From contig NZ_JADEWG010000005.1 of the NCBI RefSeq assembly GCF_015207735.1, positions 1 to 64,000 of the forward strand: a DNA stretch of 64,000 bases, in the 5' to 3' direction. Positions 34,767-43,581 of this stretch are shown piece by piece. The translations under genes and the position numbers were made by a program. A model generated the notes under the pieces. It was given only the letters and a program-made list of their open reading frames with translations, did no database searches and was not told where the DNA came from. This stretch comes from [Phormidium] sp. LEGE 05292. GTDB lineage: Bacteria > Cyanobacteriota > Cyanobacteriia > Cyanobacteriales > Aerosakkonemataceae. Position 1 is the first letter of the stretch. The number at the start of each line of letters is the position of its first letter.

Positions 34767-36413
34767 ATGATCGATTATAAAAGACGACGGTTATTTTTTT
34801 TAGGGGCGGTTTGTGCGATCGCACTCCTCCTAAACAACTGTAAAAGTGCGCCGAATAGCGATCGAACTACCACCACCACTTCCCCAACAAATCAACAAGT
34901 ATTAGTTTACGGTTCGGGAGGTTCGCCAGTAAACCTAGAACCGGGAAATATTACTGATGGTAATTCGCTAATTGTGCAACAACAAATTTACGATCGCCTC
35001 TTAGAATTTAAACCAGGTACTACCGATTTGCAACCGAGTTTAGCTACATCTTGGTCTGTTTCTGCTGATGGGAAAACATGGACTTTTAAACTGCGTCCGG
35101 GAGTTAAATTTCACGATGGTACAAATTTTGATGCCCAAGCAGTAAAGTTTAATGTGGAACGTTGGTGGGATGCCAAAAATCCCAACGGTTATCGCAATGC
35201 TGGCAAAAGTTATGAGATTTGGCAGCAAATATTTGGCGGTTTTAAAGGAGATCCGAATTCCTTATTACAAAACTTTGTTGTAGTTGATAAATCTACAGTT
35301 CAATTTGTTTTAAAACAACCTTTTGCAGCTTTTCCTGCTGCCATTGGATCGGGATTTTTTGGCATAGCTAGTCCCACAGCAATTAAAAAAGCTGGTGCTA
35401 ATTATGGTACTCCAAATGCGTTAGCGGTAGGAACTGGGCCCTTTATATTTAAAGAATGGCGAACAGGCGATCGCGTTACCTTGGCAAAAAATCCTAATTA
35501 CTGGCAAAAAGGTTTACCCAAAACCAATCAATTAGTAATTCGTTTTGTCAACGATCCCGCAGCAAGATTAGCGCAACTTCGCGCCGGACAAATTGATTTT
35601 ACCGTCGATCTTGCGCCCGATCAAATTAAAGAAATTCAAAGCGATCCTAATTTAGTTGCTGTTCCCCGTCCCTCTTTTAATGTTGGCTATTTGGCGCTGA
35701 ATACCAGTTATAAACCTTTAGCAGATGTGAGGGTGAGACAGGCGATCGACCTTGCCATCAACAAACAACAAATTGTTCAAGCATTTTGGGGAGACTTAGG
35801 CGAAACATCTCCCCATTTTATCCCATCCATATTAAGTTGGGCGCAATCAAAAAACCTGACCAAAACCGCACCTAACCCGCAAAAAGCCAAAGAATTACTA
35901 ACACAAGCTGGCTATCCAAACGGATTTGATTTAGAACTTTGGTATATGCCAGTTTCCCGTCCTTATTTTCCCACACCAAAACCAATTGCTGAAGCTTTCG
36001 CTGCCGATTTAAGTGCGATCGGCATTCGAGTTAAACTTAACACCAAAGATTGGGCTGCTTACATTGCCGATCGCAAAAAATCCCCAGGCTTTCAAGCATT
36101 TATGTTAGGTTGGACAGCTGATTATGGCGATCCCGATAGTTTTTATTACCCCCATTTTGGCCCTGGTGGAACTGTAGATATAGGAAATTGGAAAAACGAC
36201 CAAGTTATCCAACTTTTAAACCAAGGTCGGGCGACAGGAAATCAAGCAGCAAGAGGGAAAATTTATGCTCAAATCGATGAAATTTTACATCAAGAAGCAG
36301 TCCGTTTACCAATAGTACATTCCCAACCATTATTAACAAAAAGAAAGAATATTGAAGGTTGGATTCCTAGTCCTTTAGGTAGCGAAAATTTTACCAGAAT
36401 TGAAAAGAAGTGA
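34767..36413 (+). CDS. Peptide/nickel-type ABC substrate-binding lipoprotein
   Basis: The product from M-I-D-Y-K-R-R-R-L (34767, 548 residues) has a signal sequence and lipobox L-L-N-N-C, so it should be a lipid-anchored solute-binding protein of family 5. It has V-Y-G-S-G-G-S-P-V-N-L-E-P, W-T-F-K-L-R-P-G-V-K-F-H-D-G-T and N-P-N-Y-W. An in-frame ATG at 34719 lies inside the divergent gene and is less likely. Two permease genes follow on the same strand, so it should deliver peptides, opines or a similar solute to them. Confidence 0.9.
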   Translation: MIDYKRRRLFFLGAVCAIALLLNNCKSAPNSDRTTTTTSPTNQQVLVYGSGGSPVNLEPGNITDGNSLIVQQQIYDRLLEFKPGTTDLQPSLATSWSVSADGKTWTFKLRPGVKFHDGTNFDAQAVKFNVERWWDAKNPNGYRNAGKSYEIWQQIFGGFKGDPNSLLQNFVVVDKSTVQFVLKQPFAAFPAAIGSGFFGIASPTAIKKAGANYGTPNALAVGTGPFIFKEWRTGDRVTLAKNPNYWQKGLPKTNQLVIRFVNDPAARLAQLRAGQIDFTVDLAPDQIKEIQSDPNLVAVPRPSFNVGYLALNTSYKPLADVRVRQAIDLAINKQQIVQAFWGDLGETSPHFIPSILSWAQSKNLTKTAPNPQKAKELLTQAGYPNGFDLELWYMPVSRPYFPTPKPIAEAFAADLSAIGIRVKLNTKDWAAYIADRKKSPGFQAFMLGWTADYGDPDSFYYPHFGPGGTVDIGNWKNDQVIQLLNQGRATGNQAARGKIYAQIDEILHQEAVRLPIVHSQPLLTKRKNIEGWIPSPLGSENFTRIEKK

Positions 36414-36440
36414 TAATTAAAAATTACCAAAGCTAGGAAT

Positions 36441-36536
36441 GGGCAGGTTTTAACTTTTACATTATTCATAGTGATTTCCATCTTTTGGCTAAACCTGCCC
36501 CTACCAATTTGGATCGATTATTTGTGTAAACAATAG
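36441..36536. repeat. Dispersed GGGC(A/G)GGTTT-arm element, copy 2
   Basis: Arms GGGCAGGTTT (36441-36450) and AAACCTGCCC (36491-36500) carry matching changes to copy 1 (18642-18740), G-to-A on one side and C-to-T on the other, so pairing is kept. The TTTGTGTAAACAATAG tail is shared. Confidence 0.8.
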
Positions 36537-36556
36537 AACAAAAAATGTTATTGTAG

Positions 36557-36615
36557 GGGCGGGTTTAGCAAATAATACTTGGAACTCACAAAAAATATCT
36601 CAACAAAACCCGCCC
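36557..36615. repeat. Dispersed GGGCGGGTTT-arm element, copy 3
   Basis: Arms GGGCGGGTTT (36557-36566) and AAACCCGCCC (36606-36615) stand next to copy 2, ahead of the permease gene. The interior resembles the family only loosely and no tail is evident. Confidence 0.65.
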
Positions 36616-36652
36616 TCTACCATGCAATAGCGATCGAGACTGAATATAAACC

Positions 36653-37663
36653 ATGTTTAAATATATTTTAAAACGGTTACTTAATCTGCTTCCAGTTCTT
36701 ATCGGAATCACTCTTTTAGTATTCACATTGCTGCATTTAATTCCCGGAGATCCAGCAGTGGTATTATTAGGAGAAATAGCGACACCAGAACAGATAGAAT
36801 CCCTAAGACAGCAATTAGGATTAAATCAACCATTGCCAATTCAATATTTTCACTTTTTGTTCAATGTAATTCGCTTCGATTTTGGCAAAAGTATTATTAG
36901 TGGTATTCCGATTATTGATGAAATTACAACCCGTTGGCCTGCGACATTTGAATTATCAGTAGCAGCAATGTTAATCGCCTTAATTTTAGGAATTCCCGCC
37001 GGAATTTTTGCTGCTGTTCGGAAAAATAGCTGGTTAGATAACCTATTAATGAGTAGTTCTTTAATAGGAGTATCTTTGCCTGTTTATTGGTTAGGATTAT
37101 TGCTAATTTATCTATTCGCCGTCAACTTACAATGGCTACCTCCTAGCGGCAGAATTAGTGTTGACGTAGGGTTTAACTTTAAACCAATCACAGGTTTTTT
37201 TGTTCTAGATTCCCTTCTCAAACTAGATATCAAAACCTCACAAGATGTCCTATCTCATTTAATTTTACCAGCCATAACATTAGGAACCATTCCGTTAGCA
37301 ATCATCGCCAGAATTACTAGAAGCGCCATGTTAGAAGTGCTATCGCAAGATTATATCCGCACTGCGAGAGCAAAGGGAGTTCCTGAATATTTCGTTATCT
37401 TAAAACACGGCTTAAAAAATGCTTTTCTACCAATTAATACCACTATTGGGTTACAATTTGGTACTTTACTTGGTGGGGCAATTCTTACAGAAACAATTTT
37501 CTCATGGCCTGGGATTGGTTCTTGGATTTATGAGGGAATTTTAGCGCGAGATTATCCAGTTGTTCAAGGAGGAGTAATTTTTGTGTCAGTAACTTTTGTG
37601 TTGATTAACTTGTTAGTAGATTTATCATATACTTTTTTAGATCCCCGAATTCAGTATAAGTAA
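36653..37663 (+). CDS. DppB-type ABC permease
   Basis: The 336-residue product has the DppB signature N-terminus, Y-I-L-K-R-L-L-N-L-L-P-V-L-I-G-I-T, the P-G-D-P-A loop and six membrane helices. The coupling loop is R-T-A-R-A-K-G-V-P (EAA motif). It pairs with the downstream DppC-like permease. Relative to the binding protein it is separated by about 240 bp of repeats. No DppD/DppF ATPase gene is present in the window. Confidence 0.92.
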   Translation: MFKYILKRLLNLLPVLIGITLLVFTLLHLIPGDPAVVLLGEIATPEQIESLRQQLGLNQPLPIQYFHFLFNVIRFDFGKSIISGIPIIDEITTRWPATFELSVAAMLIALILGIPAGIFAAVRKNSWLDNLLMSSSLIGVSLPVYWLGLLLIYLFAVNLQWLPPSGRISVDVGFNFKPITGFFVLDSLLKLDIKTSQDVLSHLILPAITLGTIPLAIIARITRSAMLEVLSQDYIRTARAKGVPEYFVILKHGLKNAFLPINTTIGLQFGTLLGGAILTETIFSWPGIGSWIYEGILARDYPVVQGGVIFVSVTFVLINLLVDLSYTFLDPRIQYK

Positions 37664-37667
37664 TAAA

Positions 37668-37945
37668 GTTCGTTGTAGGCGCTTTAGCGCGATTCCCACT
37701 CTCAGTGGGAACAACGGACGGAAGGTTCGTTGTAGGCGCTTCAGCGCGATTCCCACTCAAGTGGGAACAACGGACGGAAGGTTTGTTGTAGGCGCTTCAG
37801 CGCGATTCCCACTCAAGTGGGAACAACGGACGGAAGGTTTGTTGTAGGCGCTTCAGCGCGATTCCCACTCTCAGTGGGAACAACGGACGGAAGGTTTGTT
37901 GTAGGCGCTTCAGCGCGATTCCCACTCAAGTGGGAACAACGGACG
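37668..37945 (+). repeat. Five-unit tandem repeat of folded 56-57-bp units
   Basis: Units start at 37668, 37725, 37781, 37837 and 37894; the last is cut short. Each has outer arms GTT(C/T)GTTG and CAACGGAC, which pair with G-U wobbles, around two hairpins, GCGCT-AGCGC and TTCCCACT-AGTGGGAA. The hairpin loop is CA or CTC. The array fills the gap between the two permease genes and would be in their mRNA. It has no unique spacers, so it is not a CRISPR. Confidence 0.92.
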
Positions 37946-37967
37946 ATTTGTATCATATCTTCTTATT

Positions 37968-38801
37968 ATGCAAAAATTTTGGGAACGTTTTCTACAATCT
38001 ACTTCCGGTAAAATTGGTTTAATTTTAATCATTTCGATCGTATTATTTGCCGTTTTAGCGCCAATTATTCATCCTTACGATCCGGCTACAGACCGGAATT
38101 TTGCAGCACGTTTAAAACCTCCTAGTGCTGAACATTGGTTTGGAACTGATGGATTAGGAAGAGATATTTTAGTATTAGTTTGGTATGGAATGCGAACTTC
38201 GCTTACTGTTGGGTTAATTTCAGTAGGAATAGGGTTAATAATTGGGTTACTTTTAGGATTAATTGCGGGTTATTTTCGGGGGAAAGCTGATACTTTGATT
38301 ATTTGGGTAACAGATATACTTTTGGCTTTTCCTTCTATATTATTAGCGATCGCGATCGTCACCGTCACAGGCCCAAGTTTACCCAGCGTCATGTTAGCAG
38401 TAGGAATCGTCCAAATCCCCATTTATATTCGCTTAACTCGTAGCATGGTACTCTCATTAAGAGAACAAGAATTTATCCAAGCAGTAAAAGCATTAGGCGC
38501 ATCTCCAAATCGGATTATTTTTAATCACATTTTACCCAGTACACTTTCACCTTTAATCGTTCAAGCAACACTATCAATTGGTACAGCAACCTTAGAAGCA
38601 GCGGGATTAGGATTTTTAGGATTAGGCGCACAACCACCAACACCAGAATTAGGCACAATGTTAGCCGATGCCTTCAAAGGAGGCTACTCTTTAACCTATC
38701 CTTGGACAACAATTTTTCCCGGTTTATTTATTACTTTAACCGTCCTCGCTTTTAACCTTTTAGGAGACGGTTTACGCGATAGCCTCGATCCCCGATCTTA
38801 A
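37968..38801 (+). CDS. DppC-type ABC permease
   Basis: The 277-residue product has an N-terminal helix after F-L-Q-S-T-S-G-K-I-G, the D-P-(A/T)-D-R-N region, W-F-G-T-D-G-L-G-R-D-I and the EAA loop A-V-K-A-L-G-A-S-P-N-R. These are DppC/OppC features. It partners with the DppB-like protein for uptake of the solute bound by the lipoprotein at 34767. The gene starts 22 bp after the repeat array. The ATPases must come from elsewhere in the genome, or the system is broken. Confidence 0.92.
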   Translation: MQKFWERFLQSTSGKIGLILIISIVLFAVLAPIIHPYDPATDRNFAARLKPPSAEHWFGTDGLGRDILVLVWYGMRTSLTVGLISVGIGLIIGLLLGLIAGYFRGKADTLIIWVTDILLAFPSILLAIAIVTVTGPSLPSVMLAVGIVQIPIYIRLTRSMVLSLREQEFIQAVKALGASPNRIIFNHILPSTLSPLIVQATLSIGTATLEAAGLGFLGLGAQPPTPELGTMLADAFKGGYSLTYPWTTIFPGLFITLTVLAFNLLGDGLRDSLDPRS

Positions 38802-38857
38802 AAAACTCCTTCTTCTCTTTCTTCGCGTCCTTTGCGTTCTTTGCGGTTCAAAAAAAA

Positions 38858-39172
38858 CTAATCCAAGTCAAACTGACCAACCGTAACCGCACAAAACGCA
38901 AACGCCAAAACAATCGGAATCGGACATTTCATCACGCCACTAGCAATTGTCGCACTAATTGTTACTACCACAGCAGCGATCGCCCAAATTCTTTCTTGCG
39001 GACTCAAACCTTTTTTATCTTTAATTACTCTTAATTCTTGGCTAGGAATTGGTTCCGGCATTACTGCGCCGGGAGGAAAAGCCCAATAAGTATTTTTGCC
39101 GTCAACAACCAAATCTGTCCAACCGTTATCTTCGCACCATTGGTTAACCCATTCATCGGCAAAATGCTTCAT
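38858..39172 (-). CDS. Small two-helix membrane hypothetical protein
   Basis: The 104-residue product has a soluble N-terminal part (W-V-N-Q-W-C-E-D-N-G-W-T-D-L, then G-K-N-T-Y-W-A-F-P-P-G-A-V-M-P) and two hydrophobic segments (about 61-98). The N-terminal block looks conserved and cyanobacterial to me, but I cannot name a family. It is convergent with the DppC-like gene. Confidence 0.65.
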   Translation of the reverse strand: MKHFADEWVNQWCEDNGWTDLVVDGKNTYWAFPPGAVMPEPIPSQELRVIKDKKGLSPQERIWAIAAVVVTISATIASGVMKCPIPIVLAFAFCAVTVGQFDLD

Positions 39173-39501
39173 TTCAATTCCTCCTAATCCGGCAATAGAG
39201 TTAAGTTATTTAGCGATCGCTAACAGCACTCGACCATTAGCGAACTAAAATCAGAAATGTTAACTTCCTTTAAGTAGTTGGAAAACTGTTACAACGCTGT
39301 CTACCAACGTTGTGTTCTGAACAGGTTAGCAAAAGCTCGACTTATCTAAAAGTAAAAGTTACCAAATTTAATGAACGGATTACCGAACCTGAAGAAAAAA
39401 TGAGAACCACAACGATTCAGGTAAAGAAAAGTTACCGTCGAACAGACTAAAATTTATAGACCATGAAATACTGATTACTTCTACGTAATTGAGGTATACC
39501 C
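39173..39501. other. Gene-free region before the double-ATPase
   Basis: This 329-bp gap holds an imperfect ACAACG/CGTTGT inverted repeat near 39290-39313 and one HIP1 octamer. GAGG lies 9 bp before the next start. No RNA gene or clear promoter was recognised. Confidence 0.4.
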
Positions 39502-41049
39502 ATGACTGCCACTACTTCCAATTTAATGATAGAAGTCACGAAGCCACCGAAATTAGAAGTAATTAGCATGACCAAGCGGTTTGGTAACATGACTGCATTA
39601 GATAATGTTTCAATTACTCTTAAACCGGGGACATTCCATGCTTTATTGGGAGAAAATGGCGCAGGTAAAAGTACTTTAGTCAAGTGCATTATGGGCTTTT
39701 ACACTGCTGATAGTGGGCAGGTATTAATTAATCAACAACCACATAAAATTACCAATCCTCGTGATGCCCATAAATATGGCATCGGCATGGTATATCAGCA
39801 TTTCACCTCCATTGCAGCAATGACTGTGGCAGAAAATTTGGTACTTTCTTCTGTAGAAGGCTCAAATCTTATTAATTGGGAAGCAGAATACGATCGCCTA
39901 ACCTTATTCATGGCTTCAGCACCTTTTCATCTTGACCTACGCACACCCATTTACCAATTAGCCGCCGGACAGAAACAGAAATTAGAAATACTTAAACAGC
40001 TATATCTCAAAAGTAAGATTTTAATTTTAGATGAACCAACTTCAGTCTTAACTCCCCAAGAGGCAGATGAAATTTTAGGCTTATTACGCCAAGAAGTAAT
40101 AGCGGAAAAATTAAGCGTATTGATGATTAGTCACAAATTCCGCGAAGTCACCGCTTTTGCTGACGAAGTAACAGTATTACGCAAAGGAAAATTTGCAGGT
40201 TGCGGGACAGTAAAAAATCTCTCCGTTTCCGATATGGCTGAGATGATGATGGGCGAAAAACGCGAATCTCAACCAATTAAAAAACAAGCGACTGTTGCCA
40301 AAGTTCCGGTATTAGAAGTTATAAATTTGCATACTAATAAAGATAATGGATTAGAAGCTATTTGCGGAGTAAATCTCGTAGTTCATGCTGGGGAAATTGT
40401 CGGAATTGCAGGGGTTTCTGGTAACGGACAAAAAGAATTAGTCGAAGTATTATCGGGTCAACGTCCGGCAACTGCGGGTGAGATTTTAGTGAACGGGAAA
40501 AAGTACAAAGCTACTCGCGCCGAAATGTACAAACATCAAATTTTCTCCTTGCCAGAAGAACCGTTAAAAAATGCCTGCGTGCCTAACATGAGTGTGGCAG
40601 AAAATTTGGCGCTACGGACTTTCGATCGCCCTCCCCAAGCTGTAGGCGGTTGGGTGTTAATTAACAAAATCATTCGTCAATTTGCCCAAGGTTTAATTAA
40701 ACAATTTTCCATCAAAACACCCTCACCAGATACCCCAGTAGTTAACCTCTCTGGTGGCAATGTCCAACGCACAGTTTTAGCTAGAGAACTATCATCAGAA
40801 AAAGTCCAATTATTGATTGTCGCTAATCCCTGTTTTGGCTTAGATTTTGGCGCAGTAAGTTTCATTCACGACCAAATTGTAGCTGCCAGAAATCGCGGCG
40901 TAGCTGTTTTATTAGTCAGCGAAGATTTAGACGAAATCCTCAAAATTGCCGATCGCGTCCTCGTGCTCAGCGAAGGTAAATTTTTCTACGAAAGTGCGAT
41001 CGCCGATGCTAACGTCTTAGAAATTGGTCAACGCATGGCAGGACACTGA
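39502..41049 (+). CDS. Double-ATPase ABC protein of the sugar/nucleoside uptake type
   Basis: The 515-residue product holds two ABC domains. Domain 1 is complete: G-E-N-G-A-G-K-S-T, L-A-A-G-Q-K-Q-K, I-L-I-L-D-E-P-T and a switch His in M-I-S-H-K. Domain 2 is degenerate: G-V-S-G-N-G-Q-K-E-L lacks the Walker lysine-serine pair, and Walker B reads L-L-I-V-A-N-P, as in YufO/RbsA-type proteins. L-S-G-G-N-V-Q-R is kept. Such proteins energise ribose- or nucleoside-type permeases, yet none is in this window. It is not expected to serve the Dpp permeases. Confidence 0.9.
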   Translation: MTATTSNLMIEVTKPPKLEVISMTKRFGNMTALDNVSITLKPGTFHALLGENGAGKSTLVKCIMGFYTADSGQVLINQQPHKITNPRDAHKYGIGMVYQHFTSIAAMTVAENLVLSSVEGSNLINWEAEYDRLTLFMASAPFHLDLRTPIYQLAAGQKQKLEILKQLYLKSKILILDEPTSVLTPQEADEILGLLRQEVIAEKLSVLMISHKFREVTAFADEVTVLRKGKFAGCGTVKNLSVSDMAEMMMGEKRESQPIKKQATVAKVPVLEVINLHTNKDNGLEAICGVNLVVHAGEIVGIAGVSGNGQKELVEVLSGQRPATAGEILVNGKKYKATRAEMYKHQIFSLPEEPLKNACVPNMSVAENLALRTFDRPPQAVGGWVLINKIIRQFAQGLIKQFSIKTPSPDTPVVNLSGGNVQRTVLARELSSEKVQLLIVANPCFGLDFGAVSFIHDQIVAARNRGVAVLLVSEDLDEILKIADRVLVLSEGKFFYESAIADANVLEIGQRMAGH

Positions 41050-41246
41050 AGAAAGGCAGAAGGCAGAAGGCAGAAGGCAGAAGGCAGAAGAAAGGCAGAA
41101 GGCAGAAGGGGGAAAGGTTTGAATTTTGAGTTTTAAATTATTCTCCCCCAACCCTTGTACCTTCTGCCTTTCTTCTGCCTTTACCCTTTTCTTCTTTCTT
41201 ACCTTCTGCCCTCTGCCTTCTGCCTTCTGCCTTTCTTCTGCCTTTC
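41049..41246. repeat. Inverted pair of AGAAGGC heptamer tracts
   Basis: The left tract (41049-41117) has runs of AGAAGGC and GAAAGGC. The right tract (41160-41246) has the complement, CTTCTGC and CTTTCTTCTGCC. Together they can form a long imperfect hairpin after the ATPase stop. The rest of the gap up to the ctaA start (41247-41402) contains only a GTTGAGTG/CACTCAGCC-type inverted repeat. Confidence 0.85.
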
Positions 41247-41402
41247 CGTTAAGAAATATAAACCCTGAAGAACTGAAAATTACCTAAAGCTTTTGGGCAA
41301 AACTCGATCCCGTAAGTAAAGTGTTAACTAATGCCTTAGTTGGATGCGGTTGAGTGTTCACTCAGCCATAACTTAACACTAGGAGTTGGAGAAGGTAGAA
41401 CG

Positions 41403-42317
41403 ATGACTGAATCTGTGTTGCAGCAGGATCGAAGTAATTCCGCGATCGCCCCAGTAGACATTATCCGTCGTTTGGTGTGGAAGATTGCGATCGCCACCTT
41501 CCTGTTAATGGCGGTGGGAAGTGCGACACGGGTAATGAACGCCGGATTAGCTTGCCCCGATTGGCCTTTGTGCTATGGTCAATTAGTGCCCAGTCAACAA
41601 ATGAACCTGCAAGTTTTCCTCGAATGGTTTCATCGGTTAGATGCGGCTTTAGTGGGAATTAGTACGATCGTCCTAGTGGGATTATCCTGGTGGTATCGCC
41701 AACAGATACCCAAATGGTTGCCTTGGGCATCTTTATTCGCCCTCTTCTTAATTATTTTCCAAGGCATTCTCGGCGGTTTAACTGTTACTCAACTCTTGCG
41801 ATTCGATATTGTCACCGCACACTTGGGAACGGCACTGTTATTTTTTGTTACCCTGTTAGTAATTGGCACCTCACTATTGCCCTACAAAGGCACAAATACC
41901 GCGAAAAAATTAGCCTGGATCAGCTTAGTTGCTGCCTTTTTGATTTATTTCCAAAGTCTTTTAGGCGCGTTAGTAGGTTCGCAATGGGCACTACATCAAT
42001 GCTTATCTGACTCTAGTTTATGTACAGTGATGAATAATCACATTGCTGGGGTTGTTCCCGCAACTTTGGGAGTTTTAGCAGTGGTAATTATGTCATGGCG
42101 AACCGCCGGACTGCACCCAAATTTGCGATTTTTAGCTAACATTTCTGGCGCTTTGCTAGTCTGTCAAATTGCTTTAGGGGTGGCGACTTTCCGGTTACGT
42201 TTACAAGTCGAACCATTAACAGTAAGTCACCAAGCAATAGGCGCAGCTTTACTCGCAACACTGGTAATTTTCAGCGTTTTAGCATGGCGCGATCGCCAGT
42301 TAGTAGCAAATGGATAA
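41403..42317 (+). CDS. ctaA: Heme A synthase (COX15/CtaA)
   Basis: From M-T-E-S-V-L-Q (41403) the product has 304 residues; GGAGAAGG upstream supports this over an ATG at 41340. It has eight helices with heme-ligand histidines in E-W-F-H-R-L-D-A, T-A-H-L-G-T-A, N-N-H-I-A-G-V and V-S-H-Q-A-I-G, and the paired cysteines C-P-D-W-P-L-C and C-L-S-D-S-S-L-C. It oxidises the heme O methyl group to give heme A for cytochrome oxidase. ctaB follows. Confidence 0.95.
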   Translation: MTESVLQQDRSNSAIAPVDIIRRLVWKIAIATFLLMAVGSATRVMNAGLACPDWPLCYGQLVPSQQMNLQVFLEWFHRLDAALVGISTIVLVGLSWWYRQQIPKWLPWASLFALFLIIFQGILGGLTVTQLLRFDIVTAHLGTALLFFVTLLVIGTSLLPYKGTNTAKKLAWISLVAAFLIYFQSLLGALVGSQWALHQCLSDSSLCTVMNNHIAGVVPATLGVLAVVIMSWRTAGLHPNLRFLANISGALLVCQIALGVATFRLRLQVEPLTVSHQAIGAALLATLVIFSVLAWRDRQLVANG

Positions 42318-42413
42318 TTGGCGATTGGTAGTTGGGAAAAAGTTACAATTTATACTTTCCCAATTACCCATCACCTGTTAGTAATTAGTAATTATCAAAG
42401 GACATTAGAATTC

Positions 42414-43397
42414 ATGCAAGAACTTATTGCAACTGGGGTTTCTCGTCAGCATCAAAACTTTAAAGAAGTAATCCAAAGCTATTACCAATTGACGAAACCC
42501 CGGATTATTCCACTACTATTAATTACCACAGCAGCTAGTATGTGGATGGCATCAAATGGCAGAGTCGATCCCTTTTTGTTAGTAGTAACTTTACTAGGGG
42601 GAACTCTCGCAGCAGCATCAGCCCAAACCTTAAATTGCATTTACGATCGCGATATTGACTATACAATGGAACGCACCCGCAAGCGTCCCATTCCTTCGGG
42701 AAAAGTTCAAACGCGCCATGCACTTATTTTTGCGATCGTCCTTGGGGTTTTATCCTTCACCTTGCTAACAGTTTTCGCCAATTTATTAGCCGCTTTGTTA
42801 GCAATGTCCGGCATAGTTTTCTACATGGCAGTTTACACCCATTTACTCAAACGTCATACTACCCAAAATATCGTCATTGGTGGTGCTGCTGGCGCTATTC
42901 CCGCTTTAGTAGGATGGGCAGCGGTAACAGGTGATTTAAGCTGGTCAGCCTGGATGTTATTTGCCATAGTTTTCTTGTGGACACCCCCACATTTTTGGGC
43001 ATTAGCATTAATGATTCGGGAAGATTACGCCAAAGTTGGCATTCCGATGTTACCCGTAATCGTAGGAGAAGAAGAGACAACCAGGCAAATTTGGATTTAC
43101 ACTTTAATCATGGTGGCATCAAGTTTTCTGCTAATTTATCCTTTGGGAACAGTGGGAATAGTTTATGGTGCGATCGCAACAATTTTAGGCTGGAAATTCA
43201 TTCAGAAATCTTGGCAATTATTACACAATCCCAGTGATATTCCTTTAGCACGATCGACCTTTAAATACTCCATCATCTACATGATGCTGTTGTGTTTAGG
43301 AATTGTCGTTGATACCTTACCTGAAACTCATGCTTTAACCGCAACTTTGGCGGGCAGTTTACAAACCATAATTAGCGCCATTCCAATTTTGCAGTAG
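42414..43397 (+). CDS. ctaB: Protoheme IX farnesyltransferase (heme O synthase)
   Basis: From M-Q-E-L-I-A-T-G (42414, AAAGGA upstream) the product has 327 residues. It is a UbiA-type prenyltransferase with N-C-I-Y-D-R-D-I-D and [10 protein letters not shown], plus the second aspartate motif near [13 protein letters not shown]. It adds farnesyl to heme B, making heme O for CtaA. The coxBAC genes, often next to this pair in cyanobacteria, are absent here. Confidence 0.95.
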   Translation: MQELIATGVSRQHQNFKEVIQSYYQLTKPRIIPLLLITTAASMWMASNGRVDPFLLVVTLLGGTLAAASAQTLNCIYDRDIDYTMERTRKRPIPSGKVQTRHALIFAIVLGVLSFTLLTVFANLLAALLAMSGIVFYMAVYTHLLKRHTTQNIVIGGAAGAIPALVGWAAVTGDLSWSAWMLFAIVFLWTPPHFWALALMIREDYAKVGIPMLPVIVGEEETTRQIWIYTLIMVASSFLLIYPLGTVGIVYGAIATILGWKFIQKSWQLLHNPSDIPLARSTFKYSIIYMMLLCLGIVVDTLPETHALTATLAGSLQTIISAIPILQ

Positions 43398-43424
43398 TTG
43401 TAAAATTAGGAATTAAATTAAGAT

Positions 43425-43450
43425 AACCCGCCTTTGGTTGCGGGTTTTCA
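43425..43450 (+). terminator. Terminator after ctaB
   Basis: AACCCGC (43425-43431) and GCGGGTT (43440-43446) form a 7-bp stem with an eight-base loop, followed by TTCAATTTTT. It lies 28 bp after the stop. Confidence 0.7.
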
Positions 43451-43581
43451 ATTTTTCTGTAGCCATCTTTACTGCTTTCGTAGAACCAAAATCCTTCCGA
43501 AGGTAGACCGAGATTATGAACCATTTCGGCGTTCAAGGCTTTTAATAAAGAAGTACTTCTCTGAGTTAGAAATTCCCAACC

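Noticed and set aside
37668..37945. Possible CRISPR array
   Set aside because: Units are contiguous with no unique spacers, and each is internally palindromic; no cas gene is near.
37817..38011. 64-residue open frame
   Set aside because: It is a translation of the tandem repeat and runs into the DppC-type gene in another frame.
39173..39501. tRNA or small RNA gene
   Set aside because: No cloverleaf or T-loop motif found on either strand; only a weak inverted repeat.
41340..41402. 21-residue N-terminal extension of CtaA
   Set aside because: GGAGAAGG immediately precedes the ATG at 41403.
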